A stretch of DNA of 64,000 bases, taken from NCBI GenBank assembly GCA_016722655.1, contig JADKIR010000004.1, positions 1,798,001 through 1,862,000 of the forward strand, in the 5' to 3' direction. Positions 1-9,080 of this stretch are shown here, piece by piece (within the stretch, counting starts at the first letter, position 1; each line of letters starts with the position of its first letter). The notes beneath the pieces are model-generated. The model ran no database searches and was not told the DNA's origin. It saw nothing but the letters and a program-made list of their open reading frames with translations. This stretch comes from Cytophagaceae bacterium (GTDB taxonomy: Bacteria; Bacteroidota; Bacteroidia; Cytophagales; Spirosomataceae). The position numbers and the translations under genes were made by a program.

Positions 1-43
1 TGATTCTGGTATTTCTGCTTTCAATTTGGAAAAATAAAAAAAA

Positions 44-73
44 ACGGCTTGCTGTAGTCGAACAGCAAGCCGT
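44..73 (-). terminator. Strong intrinsic terminator, probable attenuator hairpin
   Basis: A perfect 12-bp stem (44-55 with 62-73, 6-nt loop) is followed on the minus strand by a long U tract, read from the A-rich stretch at about 30-43. Upstream segments can form competing stems: 144-150 pairs with 90-96 (7 bp), and 90-98 can instead pair with 70-81, which overlaps the base of the terminator. This fits an attenuator, although it would also serve as an ordinary terminator for the haem lipoprotein gene upstream. Confidence 0.75.
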
Positions 74-106
74 AATTATGTAAAAAACCACATAGCGGAA
101 TGTTGA

Positions 107-166
107 TCAACTCTTTTGAGAAGAACGCCACCAACCTTTTGTTGCTATGTTGTTTAATGATTTCAT
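107..166 (-). CDS. Putative Trp-rich leader peptide of an attenuator
   Basis: A 19-codon reading frame, MKSLNNIATKGWWRSSQKS, starts at 166 just below an exact -7 promoter box and ends at TGA 107-109. Codons 12 and 13 are both TGG (128-133). It is followed by a strong intrinsic terminator (44-73). A short peptide with tandem Trp codons before a terminator is the classic layout of ribosome-mediated attenuation. The operon it would control lies beyond the left edge of the window, so tryptophan biosynthesis is an inference from the peptide alone. Confidence 0.55.
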   Translation of the reverse strand: MKSLNNIATKGWWRSSQKS

Positions 167-170
167 ATTG

Positions 171-200
171 CAAAAGTAGCTAGTTAAAGCTTAAATCAAA
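171..200 (-). promoter_or_regulatory. Bacteroidota-type promoter for a leader transcript
   Basis: On the minus strand a TTTG box (197-200) is followed after 18 nt by TACTTTTG (171-178), an exact match to the TAnnTTTG -7 element. Transcription would start near 165 and run toward position 1, through the leader peptide and the hairpin at 44-73. The predicted start lies almost on the leader ATG, so the mRNA would be nearly leaderless. Confidence 0.65.
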
Positions 201-211
201 ATATTTTCAGA

Positions 212-559
212 TTATTTTTCCAAAGTACCATCCGTTACCCATTGTTTAAATTTATTAATGGTTTCGGTCGATAGTTTTGTTTTAGCTCCATTGGGCATTG
301 CTCCGGTTGTGCCGGGTTCTCTCTGAATTCGGTCAAGAATAGATGCTATTTTGTTTTTTGCCTGAAGGTAATCGTCCCATTTATTGGGATTGCCTCCTCC
401 GGATAGGTGACAAGGGGTACAGTTTGCCACTATTATGGGTTTAATGTCTGTTACATAAGTGATTTTTGCTACTTGTGGAGCTGCTTCCTCTTTTGTACAA
501 CTTGAAAATAAGAAAATAGAAAGGCAAATTGAAGCCGCAATTTTAAAGTTTTTTTTCAT
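212..559 (-). CDS. Small haem-binding (cytochrome c-like) lipoprotein
   Basis: The 115-residue protein begins with a lipoprotein signal peptide; the lipobox ends at Cys21 (FLFSSC). A c-type haem motif C47-T-P-C50-H51 follows, and Met88 in GAMPNG is a plausible distal haem ligand, so the mature part looks like one small cytochrome c-type domain on a lipid anchor. Similar single-haem lipoproteins in Bacteroidota are usually periplasmic or outer-membrane electron carriers; the specific partner cannot be told. The gene is monocistronic, facing the attenuator-like leader, with sodA upstream on the same strand behind its own terminator. Confidence 0.7.
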   Translation of the reverse strand: MKKNFKIAASICLSIFLFSSCTKEEAAPQVAKITYVTDIKPIIVANCTPCHLSGGGNPNKWDDYLQAKNKIASILDRIQREPGTTGAMPNGAKTKLSTETINKFKQWVTDGTLEK

Positions 560-640
560 TGTTAAAAGGTTTTATTTGGAACCGGGAATAGTTTAGTTAA
601 TGCCAATACGGAAACCAATTCCTTAAGGTTGCAATAAAAA

Positions 641-664
641 AAGGGCGAACATATGTCCACCCTT
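641..664 (-). terminator. Intrinsic terminator of sodA
   Basis: On the minus strand 664-641 forms a near-perfect palindrome (AAGGGTGGACAT paired with ATGTTCGCCCTT, two G-U pairs) followed by a run of U read from 634-640. It lies 26 bp past the sodA stop codon. Confidence 0.7.
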
Positions 665-690
665 CTCAAACTTTAAACAATTCCAATCAT

Positions 691-1308
691 TTATTTCTTC
701 ACTGCTGCTGCGTATCTTGCTTCTACGGCATTCCAGTTTACCAATGTCCAAAAAGTATCTACGTAGTCAGGTCTTTTATTTTGAAATTTCAGGTAATAGG
801 CATGTTCCCATACGTCAAGACCCAAAACCGGCGTTCCTTTTACTTCTGCAATATCCATCAATGGGTTATCCTGATTTGGAGTAGAACACACAGCTACCGA
901 GCCATCTTCTTTGGCAATTAACCAGGCCCATCCTGAGCCAAATCTGGTAGTGGCGGCTGTTTTGAAGGCAGCTTTGAACTCATCAACAGACCCAAAAGCG
1001 GCAATGATTGCATCTTTAAGAGCTCCTGAAAGATTTCCTCCAACACCTTGAGGAGCCAATATATTCCAGAATAAATCGTGATTATAATGTCCTCCACCAT
1101 TATTTCTTACTGCAGGCGAGGCTTTGCTGATATTTGCTAAAATCTCTTCAATGGTCTGATTGTCAAGATCAGTACCTGCAATAGCTGCATTGAGGTTGGT
1201 AACGTAAGCATTGTGGTGACGATCATGATGAATCTCCATAGTCATGGCATCAAAATGCGGCTCAAGAGCGTTATTTGCGTAAGGAAGAGGTGCTAATGTA
1301 AAAGCCAT
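691..1308 (-). CDS. sodA: Superoxide dismutase, Mn-type (Fe/Mn family)
   Basis: A 205-residue cytoplasmic superoxide dismutase that converts superoxide to hydrogen peroxide and oxygen. The N-terminal alpha-hairpin carries His27 in MEIHHDRHHNAY. A GGGHYNHDLFW segment gives the second metal His, and the DVWEHAYYL motif near residue 166 gives the Asp and His ligands. GGH before the second His and the TPNQDNPL segment with Gln are the pattern usual for manganese-dependent enzymes, but cambialistic members exist and the metal is not proven. The length is typical. It stands alone, with a terminator downstream. Confidence 0.95.
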   Translation of the reverse strand: MAFTLAPLPYANNALEPHFDAMTMEIHHDRHHNAYVTNLNAAIAGTDLDNQTIEEILANISKASPAVRNNGGGHYNHDLFWNILAPQGVGGNLSGALKDAIIAAFGSVDEFKAAFKTAATTRFGSGWAWLIAKEDGSVAVCSTPNQDNPLMDIAEVKGTPVLGLDVWEHAYYLKFQNKRPDYVDTFWTLVNWNAVEARYAAAVKK

Positions 1309-1410
1309 AATTTTATTTTTTTAATCTGTATTTCGATGTATTTATATGATTAACATCAGTTTTTAGAAATGTGTTCAAAGGAAAGAAGATTTTTTCAAAA
1401 GAATACAAAA

Positions 1411-1440
1411 AAAGGAGGTTGACTTTCATCAACCTCCTTT
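1411..1440 (-). terminator. Intrinsic terminator of the first SusCD operon
   Basis: A perfect 12-bp stem (1411-1422 with 1429-1440) with loop CTTTCA lies just past the stop codon of the DUF1735 gene. On the minus strand it is followed by a U-rich stretch. The stem-loop closing sequence GACTTTCATC recurs in the terminator at 23024-23049. Confidence 0.85.
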
Positions 1441-1461
1441 TGAAATATTATTCAAATTAAA

Positions 1462-2508
1462 TTACCTCGCTTTGGCATATTTCCAGGTTTCATCCCATTT
1501 AGTCCTGATATTAGGGGGATCTTTTACAACACTTGGCTGCAACATATTAAATTTAATATTAATTGTACCATTTTTATATGCGTTGATTCCTGAAGGATCT
1601 AATGCTGCCGCTCTTGTATTAGCAGCGGGTTGTCCGTGATAGTTAGTCACTGCCACTATCTTGTCTGTAGCAGGGTCAAACTCTACAATCAAACCAAATG
1701 CACCATAATAGCTTAATCCAGAGCCGGTATAGAAAATAAAGAATGGAGCATTGAGGCCAAATGTTTTATCTTTAATTACACACTGAGTAGGTGAAACTGT
1801 TTCAAGTGCATATTGATAAGATTCACCTGAAGTAAATGCAGAAGTAAATGCAGCGTTAGTTACATCAACCATTGTACTACTGGTTACATCATAAATTCCA
1901 TCCCATTTATTTTTAACACTTATCAAAGTAATGATATAATCATCTCCAGAGAGTTTGCCATTGCCTGTGTCAGTAATTTTATAAGCAACTGCATATTTCT
2001 TAGCCAAATCCCATTTTGAACCATCTAAGTTGATGGTTAAGTCTTTGGCAAAATCACCTGACCCAAAATTTATTGTTACTTCTTTTCCTGCAACTGTTAC
2101 ACCTGGGTTATCTGATAAATTAAATATTGAAGATGGTAACCATTCAAAATCTGATTCATTTTCTTCATTATAAGTATCCAATAATTCAGGGGCTTCAATT
2201 AACTTAACTGTTGTTGATGTTTGAAGTACTGCTTCCGAAGGAACATTCCTCCTGATATTTAATAAATCAACTTTCTTAACCTCTTTAAAAGGGCTGAAAT
2301 ACAACTTATTTGCAGTTGATCTATATTTGTTTTCAATAGGTTTTTCTTCCAATTCTTCAGCAGTTGCCTTTTTCTCCTTACCCGGAAAATAAGTAGAGAT
2401 AAACATTGATCCCTGGTCGGTTAGTTTTACCAAATTGTCTTCAATACAAGAAGTAGCAAAGAATGGTAAAACAAAAGCGACTAATATTTTTACAAAATGT
2501 TTTTTCAT
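1462..2508 (-). CDS. DUF1735-type lipoprotein accompanying SusCD
   Basis: A 348-residue surface lipoprotein with a signal peptide and lipobox ending at ATSC (about residue 21). The middle contains the pattern of DUF1735 (BT_3987-like) proteins: a segment like KKYAVAYKITDTGNGKLS followed by IITLISVKNKWDGIYDV. Such proteins sit with SusC/SusD pairs and are thought to bind carbohydrate at the cell surface. It is the last gene of the operon SusC-SusD-DUF1735, separated from the SusD gene by 29 bp and followed by a strong terminator. The ligand cannot be deduced. Confidence 0.75.
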   Translation of the reverse strand: MKKHFVKILVAFVLPFFATSCIEDNLVKLTDQGSMFISTYFPGKEKKATAEELEEKPIENKYRSTANKLYFSPFKEVKKVDLLNIRRNVPSEAVLQTSTTVKLIEAPELLDTYNEENESDFEWLPSSIFNLSDNPGVTVAGKEVTINFGSGDFAKDLTINLDGSKWDLAKKYAVAYKITDTGNGKLSGDDYIITLISVKNKWDGIYDVTSSTMVDVTNAAFTSAFTSGESYQYALETVSPTQCVIKDKTFGLNAPFFIFYTGSGLSYYGAFGLIVEFDPATDKIVAVTNYHGQPAANTRAAALDPSGINAYKNGTINIKFNMLQPSVVKDPPNIRTKWDETWKYAKAR

Positions 2509-2537
2509 ATTTTTTAAAAATTTAAAAGTTCAAGATA

Positions 2538-3971
2538 TTATTGGTTCCACCAAACTTTGGCATCCTGATCATACGCCGCAACTCTTTTTACAGCGTCTTC
2601 AACACTCACTTTGTTTGAAGAATATTCACCTGTTGCATAAACATATCTCTCAGGAATTTTCTTTGAGCTATTTACGGCATCAGGAGCTGGAGTCAATGCA
2701 GGAAAACCAGATTTTCTGGTGATATTCCATCCTTGTAAACCATCAGGATAAGAAGCAATGTATCTTTGAATACTAATGTTTTTAAGATTAGCTCCAGTTC
2801 CGGCTGCAGCAAGGGTAACACCTGCTTGAGTGAAATAACTGGCTGCAGGAGCTGAAAGTCCCCACTGATCAAACGAAAGTTTGATACCATCCTGATAAAC
2901 AGTATTGAGTGACTCAGAAGTCCAGCCTAAATCAGCAGCTTCAGCACGAGCTAAAGCAACCTGAGCAGCTGAGATAATTACAACAGAACCTGTAGGAGTT
3001 CTGAAATCTCCTCTTAGTACTCTTGCCCATTTAGGATTTGCACCTGTAAATGCCTCTGCTTTTGTTCTTTCAACACCGTAAGGAACACCAATGCTTGAAG
3101 AATTATTAGAGTTTGCAACACCTTGCTCTTCAGTTTCTCCACCAAAAGCCGCCTGACGGCCATCAGAGAGTGAACCCATCAAATTTACCAAAGTAGCACT
3201 TTCGGCAACGTCTCTACGACCGTTATAAAGGTTAAACCATGGAGACTGGAAATTACCTCCAGGATAAGAGATTTTGAAGTTCTGAGCATTACTTGTGATT
3301 ACTCCATCAGCCAAGGCAGCTTTTAACTCTGTAGCAGCATAGGCACTGGCAGCAGGGAATTTTTTAGATAACTGAATTGCCATCAAAACTCTCATAGAGT
3401 TGGCTGCACGTTTCCATGCTGCAACGTCACCACCGTAAATTACATCGCCTGAAATAAGGCTACCGTCAAACATCCCATTGGCATCTTTTAATGCTTGTAT
3501 CATACCCTTATAAATATTTTCCTGAGTATCATATTTTGGTCTGGTTGACTCGGCACCTTTCAATGCTTCGCTATAAGGGATATCACCCCAACGGTCGGTC
3601 ATGTTCCAATAAATGTATTGTTGCAATATTTTTGATATAGCCGACATACTTTTATTACCACTTGTAGTGATAATATTTTCAAGATCATAAAGGCTAGCCG
3701 AATAGTTTGCTGTGAAATCTACCTGAGGAATAGCATATAAAGAAGAACTTGAATATTGGGTTTCAGAAAAGTACTGACAAAAATAACCCGGAGTAGTCTG
3801 TGCCGCATATCCACCTAAACCCGCTTGTACGTTTGTTAACAAAGCAGCATAAGTAGGAGAGTTGGTTGCAGAAGGGTTAAGGTTTGTATCGCCAAAGTCT
3901 GATAGCATTTCGCATGAAGTAAGCGAACCTACAACCAGAGTGGTTAATATATATTTACTAAATTTTTTCAT
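2538..3971 (-). CDS. SusD/RagB-family outer-membrane lipoprotein
   Basis: A 477-residue surface lipoprotein; the signal peptide ends at TSC (Cys20). It has the SusD-like_2 pattern: GDTNLNPSATNSPTYAALLTN near the N-terminus, an MTDRWGDIPYSEALKG segment near residue 140, and the C-terminal GWNITRKSGFPALTPAPDA region, where many SusD proteins end with conserved tryptophans. SusD proteins cap the SusC barrel and capture oligosaccharide or peptide ligand. The gene directly follows SusC (23 bp gap). No glycoside hydrolase is encoded next to it, so the substrate is unknown. Confidence 0.92.
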   Translation of the reverse strand: MKKFSKYILTTLVVGSLTSCEMLSDFGDTNLNPSATNSPTYAALLTNVQAGLGGYAAQTTPGYFCQYFSETQYSSSSLYAIPQVDFTANYSASLYDLENIITTSGNKSMSAISKILQQYIYWNMTDRWGDIPYSEALKGAESTRPKYDTQENIYKGMIQALKDANGMFDGSLISGDVIYGGDVAAWKRAANSMRVLMAIQLSKKFPAASAYAATELKAALADGVITSNAQNFKISYPGGNFQSPWFNLYNGRRDVAESATLVNLMGSLSDGRQAAFGGETEEQGVANSNNSSSIGVPYGVERTKAEAFTGANPKWARVLRGDFRTPTGSVVIISAAQVALARAEAADLGWTSESLNTVYQDGIKLSFDQWGLSAPAASYFTQAGVTLAAAGTGANLKNISIQRYIASYPDGLQGWNITRKSGFPALTPAPDAVNSSKKIPERYVYATGEYSSNKVSVEDAVKRVAAYDQDAKVWWNQ

Positions 3972-3994
3972 ATCTTTTTATAAATAAAAATTAA

Positions 3995-6900
3995 TTAAAA
4001 TCCGATTCTTAGGTTTACACCAAGACTTCTAGTACCAGGAAGCTGAGCAGTTTCACCCACTGTAGCACTGATTTCTGAAGGATCAAAATCTTTGGTTTTA
4101 GCATAAATCAAGAATGGGTTTCTTGATACAACTGACAAGGTCACATTATTTACATATTTAGAAAGTCCCAGTTTATTAACCGGCAAGCCGTATCCTACTG
4201 ACAACTCTCTAAGTTTAACAAATGTTAGGTCATACACAAAACTATCGAATATTTTGTTGTTGTACAATCCATGGAAATAATCCTGACCTTCAACGTAATA
4301 ATCAACAGGTTTGCCTTCTGCATTGACTCCTGACACATGCACACCACCACCATCGGCAACAGCATCACGAATAGGATTTCCTTTGTCATTTACAGTTGCA
4401 GTCTGAGCTGTCAAACCACTATATGAACCCCACATATTTGAAAGGGACACAAATTTTCCTCCAAATTGATAGTCAATGTTAGCGTTAACAATGAAGTTCT
4501 TGAAAATGCTAAATGAGTTTTGAAGACCACCTGTATAACGTGGTACAACACTTCCAAAGTTTACGTTAGGGTCATTTACGAATGTTCCATCGCTATTAAC
4601 GACAGGCACACCATTGATACGTTTTGCACCATTACCAAATATTTGTCCCCATCTTCTTCCTTCCTGATGAAGTAAATATGGCATTGTACTACCCCAAACA
4701 TCACCCTGGCTTGAAGTTTGAGTTACCTCATATTCTTTACTTAGCTCAACTACATCGTTTTTGATTAGGTCAGCATAAGTTGCAATTACATTCCATTTGA
4801 AGTTTTTGATGTTCAAAACTTCTGCATTCAATTTTAATTCGATACCTTGTTTTGCAATTTTACCAATATTGGTAAGTACTGAACTAAAACCACTGGCACC
4901 GTTAACTGTCAATGCATAAGGGAAACCGATTTCACTTCCATCCCAATATGTAAAGCTTAAGCCATATTTTCCTTTCAGGAATTCAAGATCTAAACCGATT
5001 TCTTTCTGAGAAGCCACAGAACCGGCAATATTTGGATCCACTACTTGGTCAGGAGTTCCCATCAAGAAATTACTTCCCCATTTAAACTGACCTACGCCAT
5101 ATGCCATACCTGGGTATCTATAGGCACCAAAAGTTTCATTAGAAGTACCAAGTGCTTTTGGAATTTCACCCCACGATCCACGAATTTTTCCTAAAGACAT
5201 CCATGGAAGTGATTCTTTGATGAAATCGCTGAATACAAATGAGAAACCAAGTGACTTGGAAATTACACCATTGTTCTCAGGATTGAGGGTAGAGAACCAG
5301 TCTTTCCTTACAGTTCCATCAAGGAAGAAGAAGTTTTTATATCCTACAGAAGCTTTTGCAAATATGGCATTGTAGGCTTCATTGGTTCTTGAATTGAAAA
5401 TTGAAGCTGAATTGACAGAGTTAGCAAGAGTATAAAGGTTTGGAACACTTAGACCTTGGTTAGTATTCCCTTCATTGGCTTTATATGTCCATTTAAAGAA
5501 GTCAGTTCCTACAAATCCATCAACTGAAATAGCACCAATTTTTTTATTGTAAGTTCCAATTAGCTCAAGGTTTTCTCTATTGCTATAGAGGTTTCCTGTA
5601 CCATAGTAACCAAAACATTCAGGACAGTTACCTGTAGTTTGGGTAGCACTTTCTTTTAAGTCACTGCTGTATTTGTCTTCGTACCAGGTAGTAGTTTGTT
5701 GCTTACGATATGTTGCTTTTACACTGATATCTTTGTTGATTTTGTATTTCAAGGCGATATCACCAAAAAGTCTGTCACGGCTGTTAACTAGACTCATCAT
5801 ATCATAGAATGAATAGAAATTATACCAGTAATTACCAGCATAAAAAGCTCTTGTATTAGCAGGGTCAAAAGAATTAGGATTGGCTTTATTCCAACTGGCA
5901 TACCATCCTTCAGGAGTACGAAGGTCTTTCAATTCTTTCATGATTCCCATGTCCAAATCTCTGTGGAACCACTGGTTAAATGACCCTGTAGATTGGCTTG
6001 AATAACCATCATCAATTTGGCCGGTTCTTACCGTATTGGCATAGTTGATATTGGTTGTCAGTTCCAGATATTTATTAATATCATACACTGCATTTACGTT
6101 CAAAGTGTTTTTGCTTAGACTACTTGTAGGAAGCAAACCATTGGTGTATTGATTACCATATGTTACTTTGAAAAGTAGGTTTTCATAAGCTTTATTGATC
6201 GTAATACTATTATTTGTAAATACACCTGTTTCGAAATAATCTTTAGCATTGGTTGGTTGAGGTGTAAGTTTGGCCGTTGTAAATGATTTGTCATGACCGC
6301 CATACCACGAATACCATGGAATATATTCCTGACCTACCATTCTTGGACCCCAGCTAGCATCATCACTGTAGTCGTGATAATATTTACCATCAAGCACTTT
6401 CCATTCTACAGGATCAGTAGCTTTCCAGGTATATTTGGATAACTCACCAGCACCACCACCTGCATAAGAGTTTTGGTAGTTAGGTAAAATATAAACTTTG
6501 TCAAATTGAACACCCATATTCAAAGTAACACCTAATCCTTGTTGCTGTCTGGCTTTTTTCATCGAAATTACAATGGCACCGTTTGCACCTTGTGAACCGA
6601 ACTGAGCAGCAGCTGCAGGACCTTGAAGTATTGAAATACTCTCGATATCATCATTATTGATATCATCAATATTAGGAAGGATTGTTCCATCTACTACATA
6701 AAGAGCACCACCACCGGCTCCAAATCCTGAAACACCTCTAAGTCTTACTTCAGTTTGACGGCCCAAGGCAGCAGCAGATTGGCTACGAACCTGAATACCC
6801 GCAACTTTACCCGCAAGAGCGTTATTGAAGTTAGATTGTCTGATAGTGTTCAATTGGTCATTATTGATAACCTGAGCACTAAATACTGCAGAACGTCCGG

Positions 6901-7240
6901 TTTGTTTAGTACCATAAGCACCAGTTACAACAACTTCTGAAAGCTGATTGGCATCAGAATCAAGAACGACATTCAAAGTAGTCTGATTTTTAATTTCCAC
7001 AGTTTTGGTAATCATACCCACAAATGAAAATACAAGTGTTGAGCCCTTGCTTGCTGAGATTTTGTACATACCGTCAGAATCGGTAGTTGTACCTCTTGAA
7101 GTTCCTTGTACTGCCACAGATACGCCCGGAAGACCCGATCCATCATCTGCAGAAGTAACTTTTCCAGAAATTTCTATGTTTTGGGCATAGGAAAATAATG
7201 TTCCTGCCATCAAAACCATAGCTAGTAAAAATTTCTTCAT
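3995..7240 (-). CDS. SusC/RagA-family TonB-linked outer-membrane transporter
   Basis: A 1081-residue TonB-dependent barrel. A signal peptide (about 1-19, ending SYAQ) is followed by a carboxypeptidase-regulatory-like domain (about 21-105, GKVTSADDGSGLPGVSVAVQ) and a plug domain (about 106-230, with LRGVSGFGAGGGALYVVDG and an IESISILQGPAAAAQFGSQG segment). The rest is a beta-barrel ending in the C-terminal aromatic GVNLRIGF. It energises import of a ligand captured by the SusD partner. It is the first gene of a three-gene operon. A 5' sequence similar to CATACAGTTTAAA is shared with the second SusC gene at 12293. Confidence 0.95.
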   Translation of the reverse strand: MKKFLLAMVLMAGTLFSYAQNIEISGKVTSADDGSGLPGVSVAVQGTSRGTTTDSDGMYKISASKGSTLVFSFVGMITKTVEIKNQTTLNVVLDSDANQLSEVVVTGAYGTKQTGRSAVFSAQVINNDQLNTIRQSNFNNALAGKVAGIQVRSQSAAALGRQTEVRLRGVSGFGAGGGALYVVDGTILPNIDDINNDDIESISILQGPAAAAQFGSQGANGAIVISMKKARQQQGLGVTLNMGVQFDKVYILPNYQNSYAGGGAGELSKYTWKATDPVEWKVLDGKYYHDYSDDASWGPRMVGQEYIPWYSWYGGHDKSFTTAKLTPQPTNAKDYFETGVFTNNSITINKAYENLLFKVTYGNQYTNGLLPTSSLSKNTLNVNAVYDINKYLELTTNINYANTVRTGQIDDGYSSQSTGSFNQWFHRDLDMGIMKELKDLRTPEGWYASWNKANPNSFDPANTRAFYAGNYWYNFYSFYDMMSLVNSRDRLFGDIALKYKINKDISVKATYRKQQTTTWYEDKYSSDLKESATQTTGNCPECFGYYGTGNLYSNRENLELIGTYNKKIGAISVDGFVGTDFFKWTYKANEGNTNQGLSVPNLYTLANSVNSASIFNSRTNEAYNAIFAKASVGYKNFFFLDGTVRKDWFSTLNPENNGVISKSLGFSFVFSDFIKESLPWMSLGKIRGSWGEIPKALGTSNETFGAYRYPGMAYGVGQFKWGSNFLMGTPDQVVDPNIAGSVASQKEIGLDLEFLKGKYGLSFTYWDGSEIGFPYALTVNGASGFSSVLTNIGKIAKQGIELKLNAEVLNIKNFKWNVIATYADLIKNDVVELSKEYEVTQTSSQGDVWGSTMPYLLHQEGRRWGQIFGNGAKRINGVPVVNSDGTFVNDPNVNFGSVVPRYTGGLQNSFSIFKNFIVNANIDYQFGGKFVSLSNMWGSYSGLTAQTATVNDKGNPIRDAVADGGGVHVSGVNAEGKPVDYYVEGQDYFHGLYNNKIFDSFVYDLTFVKLRELSVGYGLPVNKLGLSKYVNNVTLSVVSRNPFLIYAKTKDFDPSEISATVGETAQLPGTRSLGVNLRIGF

Positions 7241-7521
7241 ACAGTTTAAAGTTTAAAATGAAAGTTTGGTTAAAAATGCAAGTTAAATGATATGATTGTT
7301 TGCTCATGATTTAAATAGGATTTATTTAATATTTCAATAAATGAAGTTATATGAAATATTAGAAAAGTTATATAATTTTTTTTATTTTCCTTAACATTTG
7401 TTAATTTTTTGTTTTGCTGTAGATTAATTCTATTAAATGTTTTTCTATTTCAATATTAATTTGAGTTTTGTTAATTAGCCAATTTATAATTGGGTTTTTG
7501 CATCAAGGTGATTTAAAAATT

Positions 7522-7554
7522 AAAGAGGCTATAGTCTTTAACTATAGCCTCTTT
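7522..7554 (-). terminator. Intrinsic terminator of the second SusCD operon
   Basis: A perfect 14-bp stem (7522-7535 with 7541-7554) and a 5-nt loop lie 29 bp past the SusD stop codon. The rest of the gap between the two operons (7241-7521) is very AT-rich and should hold the promoter of the first SusC gene; no convincing -33/-7 pair could be assigned. Confidence 0.85.
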
Positions 7555-7583
7555 AAATATCATTTTTTAGCGAAAAATTCTAA

Positions 7584-9056
7584 TTATTTCGCCCACCACA
7601 TTTTAGCATAATTATCATCAGTTCCTCCTAATGCAGCTACAGCAGCTTTATAGTTTTCACCATTCAGAGCCGATTCGTTAGTTGGGTATCCTAGTCTAAA
7701 AGGAATTCCTCTTGAATCAACCGCATCTAGTGCAGGAGAAAGGGTAGGGAATCCGGTTCTTCTCCAGTCATTCCATGCTTCCCAGCTGTTAAGGTAAGCA
7801 TGAACCCATTTTTCGGTAATGATTTGTTTTACTGCGGTTGCAGAACTATATTTTACATCAGTTAAAGCGATATATGCATCATATTTTGCCTGATCAAATA
7901 CACCATACTGTTCCCATGAGGCTTTAATTGCCTGATTATAATATTTTTCTGCTTCAGCATCTCCACCAGAAATATATCCGATTTTTGCTGCTTCAGCCAT
8001 ACAGAACAAAACCTGAGCATAGTTGTAAATTCCTAGTTTAGAACCCTGGCTTCTGAAAGCTGAACCAATTCTACTGTAAGCAGCAGGAATGTTGACGGCA
8101 GTATTACGACCATAAGGTAGGCCTTTTATAGCGTTTCCTGCTAATGTTTCAGCATAAACTGAAAGACGAGGGTCGGCTTTTGGTTCCATATACCCTGTAA
8201 GTGTAGTACTAATGGCATAGTCATTACGATTGCTCACTGAATAGTTATTGTACCAGGGATTGTAATTATTTGGATCTCCGGCGACAAATGTATAGTTAAT
8301 ATTTTGGCTATTGGATGAAATTGGACCAGCGGCCATGGCAGCTGCGAATTCAGTTTTTCCTTTAGCCGGATCTACTTTTGACAGCCTCAAAGCCATAATT
8401 AATCTTTGAGTATTTGCAAAACGTTTCCATGCAGCCATATTTCCATTTAAAAGGACATCTCCGGCAACAGCACTTTCATCTTCTTTGATTTGAGCTGATG
8501 CTTCAGTCAATTCTTTAAACAGAGCGTTGTAAATATCTTGCTGTTTATCATATGCCGGGGTATAATCTTCACTTCCCTTTAATGCTGCAGTGTAAGGTAT
8601 ATCCCCCCATTTATCAGTCATCAAAAGATAAAAATATGCTTTTAGTATCCTTGCAACAGCAATTTGATTACTTTTTGAACCATTGCCGTTTATGGCTGCA
8701 TTACCGTCATTGTTATAATTGATGATGGTTTCCAGATTGTACAACGGTCCATTAAGATTACTGGGAGGAGTAACAGTTCCAGAACCTGCATACCAGGCAG
8801 AAAACGTAAGGTTACGGTCGCTGTAAAGTGATGACCCCGGATAAGGGCCTTCAGCCAAATGTTGAACATATAAAGCAGCTAATCTACTTGCAGCAGTGTT
8901 CCCCAAAACCAAATCATTGATACTTTGAATTGAGTTTGTAAGTAAGGAACGGGTTGAAGCAGAAGTAAGCTTTGCCGGAGAAATATTCGTATCGCCGAAG
9001 TTATCACACCCGGAGAGTATGAATAACATAGTGATTATTGTTAGTATTCTTTTCAT
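7584..9056 (-). CDS. SusD/RagB-family outer-membrane lipoprotein
   Basis: A 490-residue surface lipoprotein with lipobox ILSGC and the characteristic GDTNISPAKLTSASTRSLLT start. MTDKWGDIPYTAALKGSED occurs near residue 155, and the C-terminal AWNDWRRTGFPTLSPALDAVD is the hallmark of SusD-like_2 proteins. It resembles the protein at 2538-3971 but is clearly divergent, so the two loci probably have different ligands. It lies 24 bp downstream of its SusC partner and is followed directly by a terminator, so this operon has no DUF1735 gene. Confidence 0.92.
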   Translation of the reverse strand: MKRILTIITMLFILSGCDNFGDTNISPAKLTSASTRSLLTNSIQSINDLVLGNTAASRLAALYVQHLAEGPYPGSSLYSDRNLTFSAWYAGSGTVTPPSNLNGPLYNLETIINYNNDGNAAINGNGSKSNQIAVARILKAYFYLLMTDKWGDIPYTAALKGSEDYTPAYDKQQDIYNALFKELTEASAQIKEDESAVAGDVLLNGNMAAWKRFANTQRLIMALRLSKVDPAKGKTEFAAAMAAGPISSNSQNINYTFVAGDPNNYNPWYNNYSVSNRNDYAISTTLTGYMEPKADPRLSVYAETLAGNAIKGLPYGRNTAVNIPAAYSRIGSAFRSQGSKLGIYNYAQVLFCMAEAAKIGYISGGDAEAEKYYNQAIKASWEQYGVFDQAKYDAYIALTDVKYSSATAVKQIITEKWVHAYLNSWEAWNDWRRTGFPTLSPALDAVDSRGIPFRLGYPTNESALNGENYKAAVAALGGTDDNYAKMWWAK

Positions 9057-9080
9057 TTTTTCTAAATTCTTTGTGATTGA

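Noticed and set aside
918..1100. 60-codon minus-strand frame inside sodA
   Set aside because: It overlaps a complete, well-conserved superoxide dismutase in another frame.
6755..7190. Plus-strand open frames inside the first SusC gene
   Set aside because: They are antisense shadows of a strongly conserved TonB-dependent transporter, without their own promoter or domain.
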